Shown here: positions 17,243 through 24,964 of the stretch, in pieces | Position numbering within the stretch: position 1 is the stretch's first letter | Layout: every line of letters begins with the position of its first letter | NCBI GenBank assembly: GCA_947245585.1 | Contig: CAMXPV010000029.1 | Span: 1 to 50,770 of the forward strand | Source: an uncultured Lachnospiraceae bacterium | GTDB taxonomy: Bacteria > Bacillota > Clostridia > Lachnospirales > Lachnospiraceae | Reading direction: 5' to 3' | Length of the DNA stretch: 50,770 nucleotides | The notes under the pieces: generated by a model | The model's database searches: none | Told to the model about the DNA's origin: nothing | What the model saw: the letters and a program-made list of their open reading frames with translations, nothing else | Translations under genes and position numbers: made by a program

Positions 17243-17569
17243 CTAGATCTGCATCTGAATCAGTTCTTTATAGGCTTCCAGAAGCTTATCCCTGATCGCC
17301 ACCGTATACTGTAATGCCGTGGATGCTTTCTGCAGGGCGATACCGAGATCATGGCTGTTCTCCGTCTCGCCAAGCGCCCATTTGATCTCTTCATTTTCCG
17401 CATCCGACAGATAACTGTTCGTCGTGTTGATATTGTCGATTGCCGTATGTAACATCACTTCAAAGCCGTTTTCCTTGTAGTCTTCAATGCGGGTCGTAGG
17501 CGCCGCCTTGGCCGCCTCCCTGATCGCGCCCGAAGACACATTATATAATTCTGTAATATCCAAAGCCAT
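17243..17569 (-). CDS. fliE: Flagellar hook-basal body protein FliE
   Basis: 108 residues, the family size. The conserved C-terminal half contains GFEVMLHTAIDNINTTNSYL, ENSHDLGIALQKASTALQYT and VAIRDKLLEAYKELIQMQI. FliE joins the MS ring and export gate to the rod. The start is the ATG at 17567-17569, because GGAGG lies seven bases upstream; an in-frame ATG at 17587 contains that Shine-Dalgarno within its own codons and is less likely. It follows flgC after an 89-base gap. Confidence 0.95.
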   Translation of the reverse strand: MALDITELYNVSSGAIREAAKAAPTTRIEDYKENGFEVMLHTAIDNINTTNSYLSDAENEEIKWALGETENSHDLGIALQKASTALQYTVAIRDKLLEAYKELIQMQI

Positions 17570-17658
17570 TTCCGTTTCCTCCAACATTCCCCTGCTTCAT
17601 ACTGATATCCGTCTTATCCGTGCGGAATTAAATAACACTAGCTATTCCTCTGTCACTG

Positions 17659-18105
17659 TTAACTGTTCAGTATATTCAATCCCATAGTAGCAATATTCTT
17701 ACTTGCGCTAAACGCCGTAGAGTTTGCCTGATAGGCGCGGGACGCATCAATCAGGTTCGTAAACTCTGTGATGATGTTCACATTCGGATACATCACATAG
17801 CCGTTCTCATCCGCATCCGGATGGGAAGGGTCGTAAACCTTATTGCCCTCCGTCACGTTGTCCTCATAGACGCCGGTCACCTTCACGCCGGAACCCGAAT
17901 AGCGGTCTCTCGCTTTATTGAGCACCTGATGAAAGGGGGTCTGGGAGTTCTTCTCCTCAAACACCACGATCTTCCTGCGGTAGGGCGTACCGTCCTCTGT
18001 TCTCGTCGTATTTGCGTTCGCCACATTCTGGGAGATCGTGTCCATACGGAACCGCTCCGCCGTCATACCCGTGGCGTTAATGTCAAATGCACTGAATAAA
18101 GCCAT
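17659..18105 (-). CDS. flgC: Flagellar rod protein FlgC
   Basis: 148 residues. The axial-protein N-terminus is FDINATGMTAERFRMDTISQ-NVANANTT; the C-terminus is NIITEFTNLIDASRAYQANS-TAFSASKNIATMGLNIL. The central YRRKIVVFEEKN and VYDPSHPDADENGYVMYPNV are typical of FlgC and separate it from FlgB and FlgG. It is a proximal rod subunit. CAGGAGGAA lies just upstream of the ATG, and the gene follows flgB after an 18-base gap. Confidence 0.97.
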   Translation of the reverse strand: MALFSAFDINATGMTAERFRMDTISQNVANANTTRTEDGTPYRRKIVVFEEKNSQTPFHQVLNKARDRYSGSGVKVTGVYEDNVTEGNKVYDPSHPDADENGYVMYPNVNIITEFTNLIDASRAYQANSTAFSASKNIATMGLNILNS

Positions 18106-18123
18106 GATGAATTCCTCCTGTTA

Positions 18124-18522
18124 TCACTTTAAAACTGTCTGTAAATTCTTAAACTCCTGCAGCGCGCTCTGATAGAGGCCCTGGTAAACCACCTGGTTCT
18201 TTGCAAGATACACGGCCTCTGTATCAGGATCTACGTTATTGCCGTCCAAACGGTAGGAGAAGCTCGCGTAATCCGTGTAAGTGATCGGTTTTAGGCGGTT
18301 CATCTTCAAATCCGACACCTTCGCATCCATAGACTTATAACGGGAATGCCGCAAAGCCTTCGCAAGCTGCACCTCAAAATTCACATCCTGCCTCTTATAA
18401 TTCGGGGTGTCCACGTTGGAAATGTTGTTGGAAATCGCCTCATGCCTGATCGCGGACGCATCCATCGCCTTATCCAACACATTCACATAATCAAAAGCAT
18501 TCGTATCAATAAGTGAACTCAT
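18124..18522 (-). CDS. flgB: Flagellar rod protein FlgB
   Basis: 132 residues. It contains VLDKAMDASAIRHEAISNNI, SNVDTPNYKRQDVNFEVQLA and, at the end, VYQGLYQSALQEFKNLQTVL, which mark FlgB. It is the first gene of the operon and a proximal rod subunit. The ATG at 18520-18522 (MSSLIDTN) has AAGGAG seven bases upstream; a GTG two codons earlier is less well placed. A sigma-A-type promoter ends about 40 bases upstream. Confidence 0.96.
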   Translation of the reverse strand: MSSLIDTNAFDYVNVLDKAMDASAIRHEAISNNISNVDTPNYKRQDVNFEVQLAKALRHSRYKSMDAKVSDLKMNRLKPITYTDYASFSYRLDGNNVDPDTEAVYLAKNQVVYQGLYQSALQEFKNLQTVLK

Positions 18523-18559
18523 AGTCACACTCCTTCCACATTAATACAATCCATATTCC

Positions 18560-18587
18560 ATTATAAATAAATTATAAAAAAATACAA
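18560..18587 (-). promoter_or_regulatory. Sigma-A-type promoter of flagellar operon
   Basis: Minus-strand TTGTAT (18582-18587), a 16-base spacer and TATAAT (18560-18565). The -10 is a perfect consensus. It lies 38 bases upstream of the flgB ATG and is the only good candidate in the codY-flgB gap, so it probably drives the whole operon. Confidence 0.7.
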
Positions 18588-18599
18588 GGTTTTTCGATC

Positions 18600-18614
18600 G
18601 ATTTTCACAAATTA
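18600..18614 (-). promoter_or_regulatory. Weak CodY-box-like sequence upstream of flgB promoter
   Basis: TAATTTGTGAAAATC on the minus strand matches 11 of 15 positions of the CodY box AATTTTCWGAAAATT. It lies 13 bases upstream of the -35. In this AT-rich stretch such a match can occur by chance. It is listed because codY is the neighbouring gene and CodY represses the flagellar operon in Bacillus. Confidence 0.25.
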
Positions 18615-18632
18615 GTATCCACAAAAAGCGGC

Positions 18633-18677
18633 AAAAAAGGACCTGCTGTGCGCAAAAACGGCACTTTTCGCAGATCC
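18633..18677 (-). terminator. Rho-independent terminator of codY
   Basis: On the minus strand GGATCTGC and GCAGGTCC pair (one G-T), enclosing a second inner stem, and are followed directly by six T residues. It begins 14 bases after the codY stop and precedes the flagellar promoter. Confidence 0.85.
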
Positions 18678-18691
18678 TCTGCCATTAATTT

Positions 18692-19477
18692 CTAGAACCT
18701 TCCCTGTTCTTTTAATTTTTCCACCTCGTCGAACACCACATCGTTCAACACCTTGATATACGTCCCCTTCATACCGGAGGAACGGGATTCGATCACGCCC
18801 GCGCTCTCGAACTTTCTGAGCGCATTGACGATCACCGAGCGGGTGATTCCCACCTTATCCGCTATCTTGCTGGCCACCAAAATTCCTTCCATACCGCCAA
18901 GCTCGTCAAAGATATGTGTGATAGCCTCCATCTCCGAGAAGGACAGCGTGGATATGGCCGATTTCACAACAGCCACCTTGCGGTTTTCCTCCGCATTCTC
19001 CTCGCTCACCGCCCGAAGCATCTCAAGTCCCACCACCGTAGTGCCATACTCGCACAGAATAATATCGTCTATGTCGTATTGGTCATCGCTCTTGTAGAGG
19101 AACAGGGTTCCCAACCGCTCGCCGGATATTTCGATCGGCGCGATCACCGCCTGAAACCTCCTGATCCCCGGACTCTCAAAGCCAAGCGTCTCCAGATTTA
19201 CGTTCTCTTTTGTGGAGAGCACCCCCAAAAGCCGTTCGTTTAACATGGGGTCAATGAACCCTCCCACATGATCCACAATCAGCTCCGTAATGGACTCCAC
19301 TGCCGGAGAGTCTCCGATTCCGAGAACCTTGCCCTTTCTGCTCACCACCAACACATTGGAAATCAAAATTTCCTTAAGCACATCGCAGATATCGTTGAAC
19401 ACTACCTTGCCCGAATTGTTGTTGTGAAGCAGCTTCCCTATTTTCCGGGTTTTATCTAACAACTGCACACTACTCAT
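18692..19477 (-). CDS. codY: GTP-sensing transcriptional repressor CodY
   Basis: 261 residues. The N-terminal GAF domain starts with LLDKTRKIGKLLHNNNSGKV and holds VLVVSRKGKVLGI and PGIRRFQAVIAPIEISGERL; the C-terminal winged helix has ASKIADKVGITRSVIVNALR followed by KFESAGVIESRSSGMKGTYI. CodY senses branched-chain amino acids and GTP and represses stationary-phase genes. In many Firmicutes it is next to the flagellar operon, as here. It has its own promoter (19523-19551) and terminator. Confidence 0.98.
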   Translation of the reverse strand: MSSVQLLDKTRKIGKLLHNNNSGKVVFNDICDVLKEILISNVLVVSRKGKVLGIGDSPAVESITELIVDHVGGFIDPMLNERLLGVLSTKENVNLETLGFESPGIRRFQAVIAPIEISGERLGTLFLYKSDDQYDIDDIILCEYGTTVVGLEMLRAVSEENAEENRKVAVVKSAISTLSFSEMEAITHIFDELGGMEGILVASKIADKVGITRSVIVNALRKFESAGVIESRSSGMKGTYIKVLNDVVFDEVEKLKEQGRF

Positions 19478-19522
19478 GTATTTACCTCTCGCTCCTTACC
19501 TTAAACTGCCTATAATATATTG

Positions 19523-19551
19523 ATTTTATCACACAATTTGAATAATTTCAA
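19523..19551 (-). promoter_or_regulatory. Sigma-A-type promoter of codY
   Basis: TTGAAA (19546-19551), a 17-base spacer and TAAAAT (19523-19528) on the minus strand, each close to consensus. The start codon follows 46 bases downstream. The -35 and spacer include the inverted repeat TTGAA-ATTA-TTCAA, a possible operator. Confidence 0.75.
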
Positions 19552-19618
19552 CGTATTCCAGTACAATTCATCCGTAATTCACGCAAATTGGGCAATACAT
19601 CCAAATATTACATTCATT

Positions 19619-21703
19619 TTATGCCTGTTCCACTTTTTCTTTTGGCATATCCTTGACAAACCCACAGGTTTCATCGGCGCACACCAGTTTGCTCCCCTTC
19701 TGCAGCATAATGGAACCGCAGCGGTCGCATTTTTCCTCCACAGGTCTTTGCCAGACCATAAAGTCGCAGTCCGGATTATCGATACAACCGTAATACTTGC
19801 GCCCCTTCTTCGTCTTCTTTAACACAATGTCCTTGCCGCACTTGGGACAGGCGACACCGATCTTCTCAAAGTATGGCTTCGTGTTGCGGCAGTCCGGGAA
19901 GCCGGGACATGCCAGAAATCTGCCGTGTGGGCCGTACTTGATCACCATCTGCCGTCCGCAGAGCTCGCAGTACTCGTCGGCAAGCTCATCGGCAAGCTCC
20001 ACTTCCTCCAGCTCCTTCTCCGCCTTCTCCACAGCTTCCTTCAAATCAGGGTAGAAATTCTTTACCACGGTCTTCCATTTCACACTGCCTTCCTCAACGC
20101 CGTCAAGCAGCGCTTCCATGGTGGCGGTAAAGTTTACGTCCACGATAGAGGGAAAAGCTTCCTTCATCATGTTGTTGACCACCTCGCCAAGCTCTGTCAC
20201 ATAGAGGTTTTTATTCTCCTTGACAATATAGCGTCTGGCAAGAATCGTGGTGATGGTGGGCGCATAGGTACTGGGCCGTCCGATTCCAAGCTCCTCCATC
20301 GCCCGCACAAGGGATGCCTCCGTGTAGTGGGGCGCAGGCTGCGTGAAATGCTGTTTCTCCTCCAGTGAGACAAGGGAAAGTCTGGAATCCTCTGTGATCC
20401 CGCGGATCAATGTATTCCCCTCCTCCTTGTCTTCCTCCTGGGTGTAAACACTCATAAAGCCGTCAAATTTTATCTTAGACGCAGCCACGGTGAAGCGATG
20501 CTCCCCGGCATCAATCTTTACCGAGGTCGTCTCATACTGGGCTGCCGCCATCCGGCTTGCGGTAAACCGTTTCCAAATCAGTTGGTAGAGCCGGAACTGG
20601 TCCCTGGAAAGGGACTCCTTGATCTCCAGAGGGAGTCTCGCGATATCCGTGGGACGAATCGCCTCATGGGCATCCTGAATCTTTTTATCCTGCTTTTTCT
20701 CCTGCTCCGTGGCCGCCGCATATTCTTTTCCGTATTTTTCCGTGATAAAAGTCCTGGCCGCCGCCTCAGCCTCCTCCGAAATTCGGGTGGAGTCGGTACG
20801 AAGGTAGGTTATGATACCGGTAGTGCCGTTCCCCTTAATCTCCACACCCTCATAGAGCTGTTGGGCCAGACGCATGGTCTTTTGCGTGGAAAAGTTCAAA
20901 ACCTTGCTGGCCTCCTGCTGTAACGTAGAGGTCGTGAACGGCAGGGGGGCCTTCTTCACCCGCTCCCCGGTCTTTACGGAACTCACCTTGTAGGATGCTC
21001 CGGCCAGTTCTTTCTTGATCTGTTCCATCTCCTCCCTAGACGAGATGGTACGCTTCTCCTCCCTGGAGCCATAATATTTCGCCCTCAGGGGATTTTTCTC
21101 CCCGTCCACCTTAAGACTCGCGTCAAGGGTCCAGTATTCTTCCGGGATAAAGGCGTTAATCTCCTCCTCCCTGTCACAGATGATCCGAAGCGCCACCGAC
21201 TGTACACGGCCTGCGGAGAGGCCTCTTTTCACCTTCGCCCACAACACGGGAGATATCTGATATCCCACCATACGGTCCAGACATCTTCTGGCCTGTTGGG
21301 CATCCACCAGATCCATATTGATCTCTCTGGCATTCTTCAAAGATTCCTTCACCGCCGTCTTGGTAATCTCATTGAAGGTAATGCGGTATACCTTTTTGTT
21401 CTCCAATTTCAAAGCATAAAGCAGATGCCACGAAATGGCCTCCCCCTCGCGGTCCGGGTCAGTTGCAAGATAGACTTTCTCAGCCTTCTTCACTTCCTTG
21501 CGGAGATTGGCCAGAATATCGCCCTTTCCCCGAATCGTGATATATTTCGGTTCAAAATCGTTGTCCACATCAATTCCTAAAACACTTCTGGGCAGATCGC
21601 GCACATGTCCCTGACTGGCCGCGACCTCGTAGTTGGAACCCAAAAATTTTTTAATGGTCTTCACCTTTGCAGGTGACTCCACAATCACCAAATATTTTGC
21701 CAT
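19619..21703 (-). CDS. topA: DNA topoisomerase I (type IA)
   Basis: 694 residues. The Toprim domain has YLVIVESPAKVKTIKKFLG and DPDREGEAISWHLLYAL. The catalytic tyrosine is in GIITYLRTDSTRIS near residue 300. The C-terminus carries three four-cysteine zinc ribbons (CELCGRQ...CPGFPDC, CPKCGKD...CIDNPDC, CDRCGS...CADETC). The enzyme relaxes negative supercoils. AGTAGGGGATTGCT precedes the ATG. It lies between dprA and codY, a typical arrangement, although the trmFO-xerC-hslVU genes found between topA and codY in Bacillus are absent. Confidence 0.98.
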   Translation of the reverse strand: MAKYLVIVESPAKVKTIKKFLGSNYEVAASQGHVRDLPRSVLGIDVDNDFEPKYITIRGKGDILANLRKEVKKAEKVYLATDPDREGEAISWHLLYALKLENKKVYRITFNEITKTAVKESLKNAREINMDLVDAQQARRCLDRMVGYQISPVLWAKVKRGLSAGRVQSVALRIICDREEEINAFIPEEYWTLDASLKVDGEKNPLRAKYYGSREEKRTISSREEMEQIKKELAGASYKVSSVKTGERVKKAPLPFTTSTLQQEASKVLNFSTQKTMRLAQQLYEGVEIKGNGTTGIITYLRTDSTRISEEAEAAARTFITEKYGKEYAAATEQEKKQDKKIQDAHEAIRPTDIARLPLEIKESLSRDQFRLYQLIWKRFTASRMAAAQYETTSVKIDAGEHRFTVAASKIKFDGFMSVYTQEEDKEEGNTLIRGITEDSRLSLVSLEEKQHFTQPAPHYTEASLVRAMEELGIGRPSTYAPTITTILARRYIVKENKNLYVTELGEVVNNMMKEAFPSIVDVNFTATMEALLDGVEEGSVKWKTVVKNFYPDLKEAVEKAEKELEEVELADELADEYCELCGRQMVIKYGPHGRFLACPGFPDCRNTKPYFEKIGVACPKCGKDIVLKKTKKGRKYYGCIDNPDCDFMVWQRPVEEKCDRCGSIMLQKGSKLVCADETCGFVKDMPKEKVEQA

Positions 21704-21793
21704 AGCAATCCCCTACTTATATGATTCATTCCTGTCTAACGTGCAACACTATACACCAAATCCCAGACGGTTGCAAGGGGAAATTTTTTCTTG

Positions 21794-21961
21794 TCACCGA
21801 TTCAACGATTTTTCCAGTCTTTCCATAATCCTGCCGTATTTTTTCTCAAATCCCGCGTCGTCCCCGGCTTCTTTGTACTCGTTCAGTTCCTCCAGATCCT
21901 CTTTTATTGCTTCCACAAAATCCTTATACTGATTGTCTGTCATTCCCATGGTTTCCTCCAT
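21794..21961 (-). CDS. Small acidic helical protein between topA and dprA
   Basis: A 55-codon frame that reads MEETMGMTDNQYKDFVEAIK, EDLEELNEYKEAGDDAGFEK, KYGRIMERLEKSLNR and stops with TGA. GGGAGG lies seven bases before the first ATG, an excellent ribosome site. The protein is charged, has no membrane segment or cysteine, and should form one or two helices. I do not recognise a named family. It sits in the dprA-topA gap in the same orientation and would be co-transcribed. Two later in-frame ATG codons (21949, 21943) are alternative starts. Confidence 0.75.
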   Translation of the reverse strand: MEETMGMTDNQYKDFVEAIKEDLEELNEYKEAGDDAGFEKKYGRIMERLEKSLNR

Positions 21962-22027
21962 TCTGATTCCTCCCTTCCCTCGGTTTTTCTGTCTTTAAGA
22001 TGATTATAAGTAAAGCCGGAAATCCGG

Positions 22028-23197
22028 TCAAGAAGTTCGCATGAAATACCCGCCGCCGATCTGCCCCGCATGCCCTTTTATGCACAGCTCCAAAAGAGTT
22101 TGAAAAAGCAGGGGTAATTCTATGGGCTTCCCATATTTTTCCTGAAACCGCCGCCCAATTTCTTCTGTGGAAAGAGGTTGAAAGTCGAGAACCGAAAAGA
22201 GCTCCCCCTCAACTCCGTCCAAAAAAACGAGTTCTGTCTGCACAGCCGCTTTCACACCTTCTACCGCCCGCGCCTCCGCTCCTTTCGCGCCGAGCATCTC
22301 CTCCAACAGCTCTTCCGGTGAGGACACAAGCCCCGCTCCCTGCCGGATCAGCCGGTTACAGCCGCCGCTTAAGGGATCTGTGGCGCGTCCCGGCAGGGCA
22401 TAGACTTCCCTGCCCTGCTCAAGGGCCATATCCACCGTGATGAGGGTGCCGCTCTTCTCTCTGGCCTCCATCACCACCACCGCGTCGGCAAGACCGCTGA
22501 TAATCCGGTTTCTGGGAGGGAACAGAAAGGCCCGCGGCTCCACGCCCGGAGGGTACTCGGAACAGACGCCGCCCCTGGCAAGAAGCGCCTCATACAGCTC
22601 CCTGTTCTCCCCCGGATAGCAGATATCCACGCCGCAGCCGAGAACCCCTATGGTGTATCCGCCCTCCCGGAGGGCGCTCTCCTGTCCGATGCCGTCTATT
22701 CCCCTTGCCATGCCGCTGATTACCTGCACGCCTGCCCTTGCCAGCGCCGCCCCGAACTGTCTGGCCATGTACCTGCCGTATTCCGTACAGTCCCTCGCCC
22801 CAATCAGCGCCACCGCAGGCTGATCTTCCGGCGGCAGCGCCCCCGCATAGTACAGAACCCACGGTCTGTCCGGAATTTGGGCAAGGCGGCGCGGATAAGC
22901 CTCCTCCCCCTGTGCCACAAGATGAATGCCCCGCCCGGTAAGACGCTCATATTCTCCCTGCACGTCAAAAAGTCTGCTGTTTTCTGAAAGCTGCGCCGCT
23001 TTTTCCCGGAAACATTCCGTCAGCCTGTCAGCCAGTTTTCCAGAAACCGCCATCCCATAAATTTCCCGCGGCTCCCCGAGCTCTGAGAGCGCACGCAGAA
23101 ATCTTTTGTTTCCTGCGCCCAACGCCTGCGCCATCCAGTGGATGTACGCGTGCTCCTCCTCTGTCACCATTCCTGTCCTTTTGCTTTTCTCCGTCAT
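22028..23197 (-). CDS. dprA: DNA processing protein DprA (Smf)
   Basis: About 389 residues. The Rossmann-like DprA core is clear: LIGARDCTEYGRYMARQFGA, VISGMARGIDGIGQESALRE, TIGVLGCGVDICYPGENREL, FLFPPRNRIISGLADAVVVM and REKSGTLITVDMALEQGREV. A winged-helix-like C-terminal domain follows (LDFQPLSTEEIGRRFQEKYG). DprA loads RecA on incoming single-stranded DNA during transformation. I start at the ATG at 23195-23197, which has AGGAGGAGAAGGA close upstream; the long upstream frame extension overlaps the comM end and is not conserved. Confidence 0.96.
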   Translation of the reverse strand: MTEKSKRTGMVTEEEHAYIHWMAQALGAGNKRFLRALSELGEPREIYGMAVSGKLADRLTECFREKAAQLSENSRLFDVQGEYERLTGRGIHLVAQGEEAYPRRLAQIPDRPWVLYYAGALPPEDQPAVALIGARDCTEYGRYMARQFGAALARAGVQVISGMARGIDGIGQESALREGGYTIGVLGCGVDICYPGENRELYEALLARGGVCSEYPPGVEPRAFLFPPRNRIISGLADAVVVMEAREKSGTLITVDMALEQGREVYALPGRATDPLSGGCNRLIRQGAGLVSSPEELLEEMLGAKGAEARAVEGVKAAVQTELVFLDGVEGELFSVLDFQPLSTEEIGRRFQEKYGKPIELPLLFQTLLELCIKGHAGQIGGGYFMRTS

Positions 23198-23237
23198 ATC
23201 CTTCTCCTCCTGCGCCCGTCTTTCTGTGCAATCACTT

Positions 23238-24770
23238 CTACTGCCAAAACTTGCGGTCGGACTGCCTGTAACAGATCGCCTCCGCCAGATGGATTTCCTC
23301 AATCCGGTCACTGCCCGCCAGATCGGCGATGGTTCTGGCCACCTTGAGAATGCGGTGGTAAGCCCTGGCGGTCAGCTGCATACAGGAAAACATCCGCTCC
23401 ATATAGCGCAGCTCTCCCTGCCCCAACCGGCAGAACCGCTCCACCTCCTTAGGCCCCATATCCGCATTGAAGCGCAGCTTTGTCCCGGCAAAGCGGGATT
23501 CCTGTCTCTGTCTTGCCGCCATGACCCGCTCCCTGACCGTCTTGCTGTTCTCCTCCTTTCCCTGCGCCGTGATATCGGAAAACCCCATGGGCAGGGCTTC
23601 CACGCAGATATCCATGCGGTCCAGAATGGGCCCGGACACCCGGTTCAGATACCGTTTTACCTCATAGGGCGTACAGCGGCACTTCTCCCTGTCCGGATAA
23701 AACCCGCAGGGACAAGGGTTCATCGCGCCCACCAACATGAAATCCGCCGGATAGCACTGACTGCCAACGCTTCTGGCAATCTGCACCTGTCTGTCCTCCA
23801 AAGGCTGTCTCAGAATATCCAATGTCTCCCTTTTAAACTCCGGCAGTTCATCCAGAAAGAGCACGCCCCTGTGGGCCAGACTGATCACGCCCGGCATGGG
23901 AATACGCCCGCCGCCCGCAAGGGCACGGCCCGTTATGGTATGGTGTGGATGTAAAAAAGGTCTGGTGGTCTTTAAGGAACCTGCCGACTGCAGGAGACCG
24001 CAGATACTGTAGATGGTGGAAACCTCCATACTTTCCTCCAAAGAAAGGGGCGGCAGGATCGTGGGAATCCGTCTGGCAAGCATGGTCTTTCCCGACCCCG
24101 GCGCGCCTATGATAAGCAGATTGTGAAAACCGGCCGCTGCCACCTCGGCCGCACGCTTTAGAACGGACTGTCCGTTGATGTCCGAGAAATCAAGATTCTC
24201 CTCCGTATCCGGCGGTACAACGACGTATTCCTGCACGTCCGGAACAACCTTTTTGCGCTCTTTGTCCCTCAGAAACGCCACCGCCTCCTGCACATTGGCT
24301 GCGCCGAAACTCTCGATCTCCCGGACCAACGCCCCCTCCCACGCATTTTCTATTGGCACAAGGCATCTTTTTATTCCCCGTGCCGCCGCCTCCCTCGCGA
24401 TCGGAAGCACACCCTTCACCGGCTTTAACTCCCCGGAGAGCCCCAATTCCCCTAAAAGCAGGATCCCCTCCGACTCCTCTTTCGCAAGTTTTCCGAGGGC
24501 GGTCATAATCCCAACCGCCACCGGCAGATCAAACATGGTGCCGTTTTTCGGCAGATCTGCCGGGGAGAGATTGACATTGATACACATGGGCGGCAGTTTA
24601 ACTCCCACATTTTTTAGCGCCACCTTCACCCGCTCCCTCGCCTCCCGCACCTCAGAGCCCGGCAGGCCGACGATCTGAAAGCAGGGCAGTCCCTGGGAAA
24701 CGTCCACCTCCACCTGAATCAAGTGGCTCTGCACGCCGTAAACAGCTCCGGATATCATTGTACTGAGCAA
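23238..24770 (-). CDS. comM: YifB/ComM family Mg-chelatase-like ATPase
   Basis: 510 residues. The N-terminal Lon-protease-like fold has GAVYGVQSHLIQVEVDVSQG and LPCFQIVGLPGSEVREARER; the AAA domain has LIIGAPGSGKTMLARRIPTI, and a zinc-like motif CPCGFYPDREKCRC is present. In Haemophilus and Vibrio ComM is a hexameric helicase that promotes branch migration during transformation; adjacency to dprA fits. The start is a TTG at 24768-24770, with GGAGG eight bases upstream; this gives MLSTMISGAVYG, which aligns with the family N-terminus, while the ATG four codons on is 22 bases from the Shine-Dalgarno. Confidence 0.93.
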   Translation of the reverse strand: MLSTMISGAVYGVQSHLIQVEVDVSQGLPCFQIVGLPGSEVREARERVKVALKNVGVKLPPMCINVNLSPADLPKNGTMFDLPVAVGIMTALGKLAKEESEGILLLGELGLSGELKPVKGVLPIAREAAARGIKRCLVPIENAWEGALVREIESFGAANVQEAVAFLRDKERKKVVPDVQEYVVVPPDTEENLDFSDINGQSVLKRAAEVAAAGFHNLLIIGAPGSGKTMLARRIPTILPPLSLEESMEVSTIYSICGLLQSAGSLKTTRPFLHPHHTITGRALAGGGRIPMPGVISLAHRGVLFLDELPEFKRETLDILRQPLEDRQVQIARSVGSQCYPADFMLVGAMNPCPCGFYPDREKCRCTPYEVKRYLNRVSGPILDRMDICVEALPMGFSDITAQGKEENSKTVRERVMAARQRQESRFAGTKLRFNADMGPKEVERFCRLGQGELRYMERMFSCMQLTARAYHRILKVARTIADLAGSDRIEEIHLAEAICYRQSDRKFWQ

Positions 24771-24883
24771 ATACGTTTCCTCCTTTTCCCTTTTCTTTTG
24801 TGTAAATTTCTGCTTCTTTGAAACTCTGCGGCGAAACGCCTGAAAATGATGAAAAAGAATATACAAAGATTTCAGATAGCTTT

Positions 24884-24912
24884 ATCATGCAGCAACGGGG
24901 GCTTTTTGTCAA
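24884..24912 (-). promoter_or_regulatory. Promoter of comM, inside a GC-rich hairpin
   Basis: Minus-strand TTGACA (24907-24912), a 17-base spacer and CATGAT (24884-24889). The -35 is perfect and overlaps a hairpin, GGGGGCTT-GACAAA-AAGCCCCC (24897-24918), so formation of the hairpin in RNA read from upstream and use of the promoter share the same bases. Confidence 0.6.
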
Positions 24913-24918
24913 GCCCCC
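24897..24918 (-). terminator. GC-rich hairpin after HD-domain gene
   Basis: A perfect eight-base-pair stem GGGGGCTT/AAGCCCCC with a six-base loop lies 47 bases past the stop of the gene at 24965-26092. There is no T-tract on either strand, so termination is uncertain; it could be a weak terminator or an mRNA 3' end. Confidence 0.4.
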
Positions 24919-24964
24919 GCCCCACTTATTTCCTGAATATTTATACCAGCCGCCTGCCCTGCGC

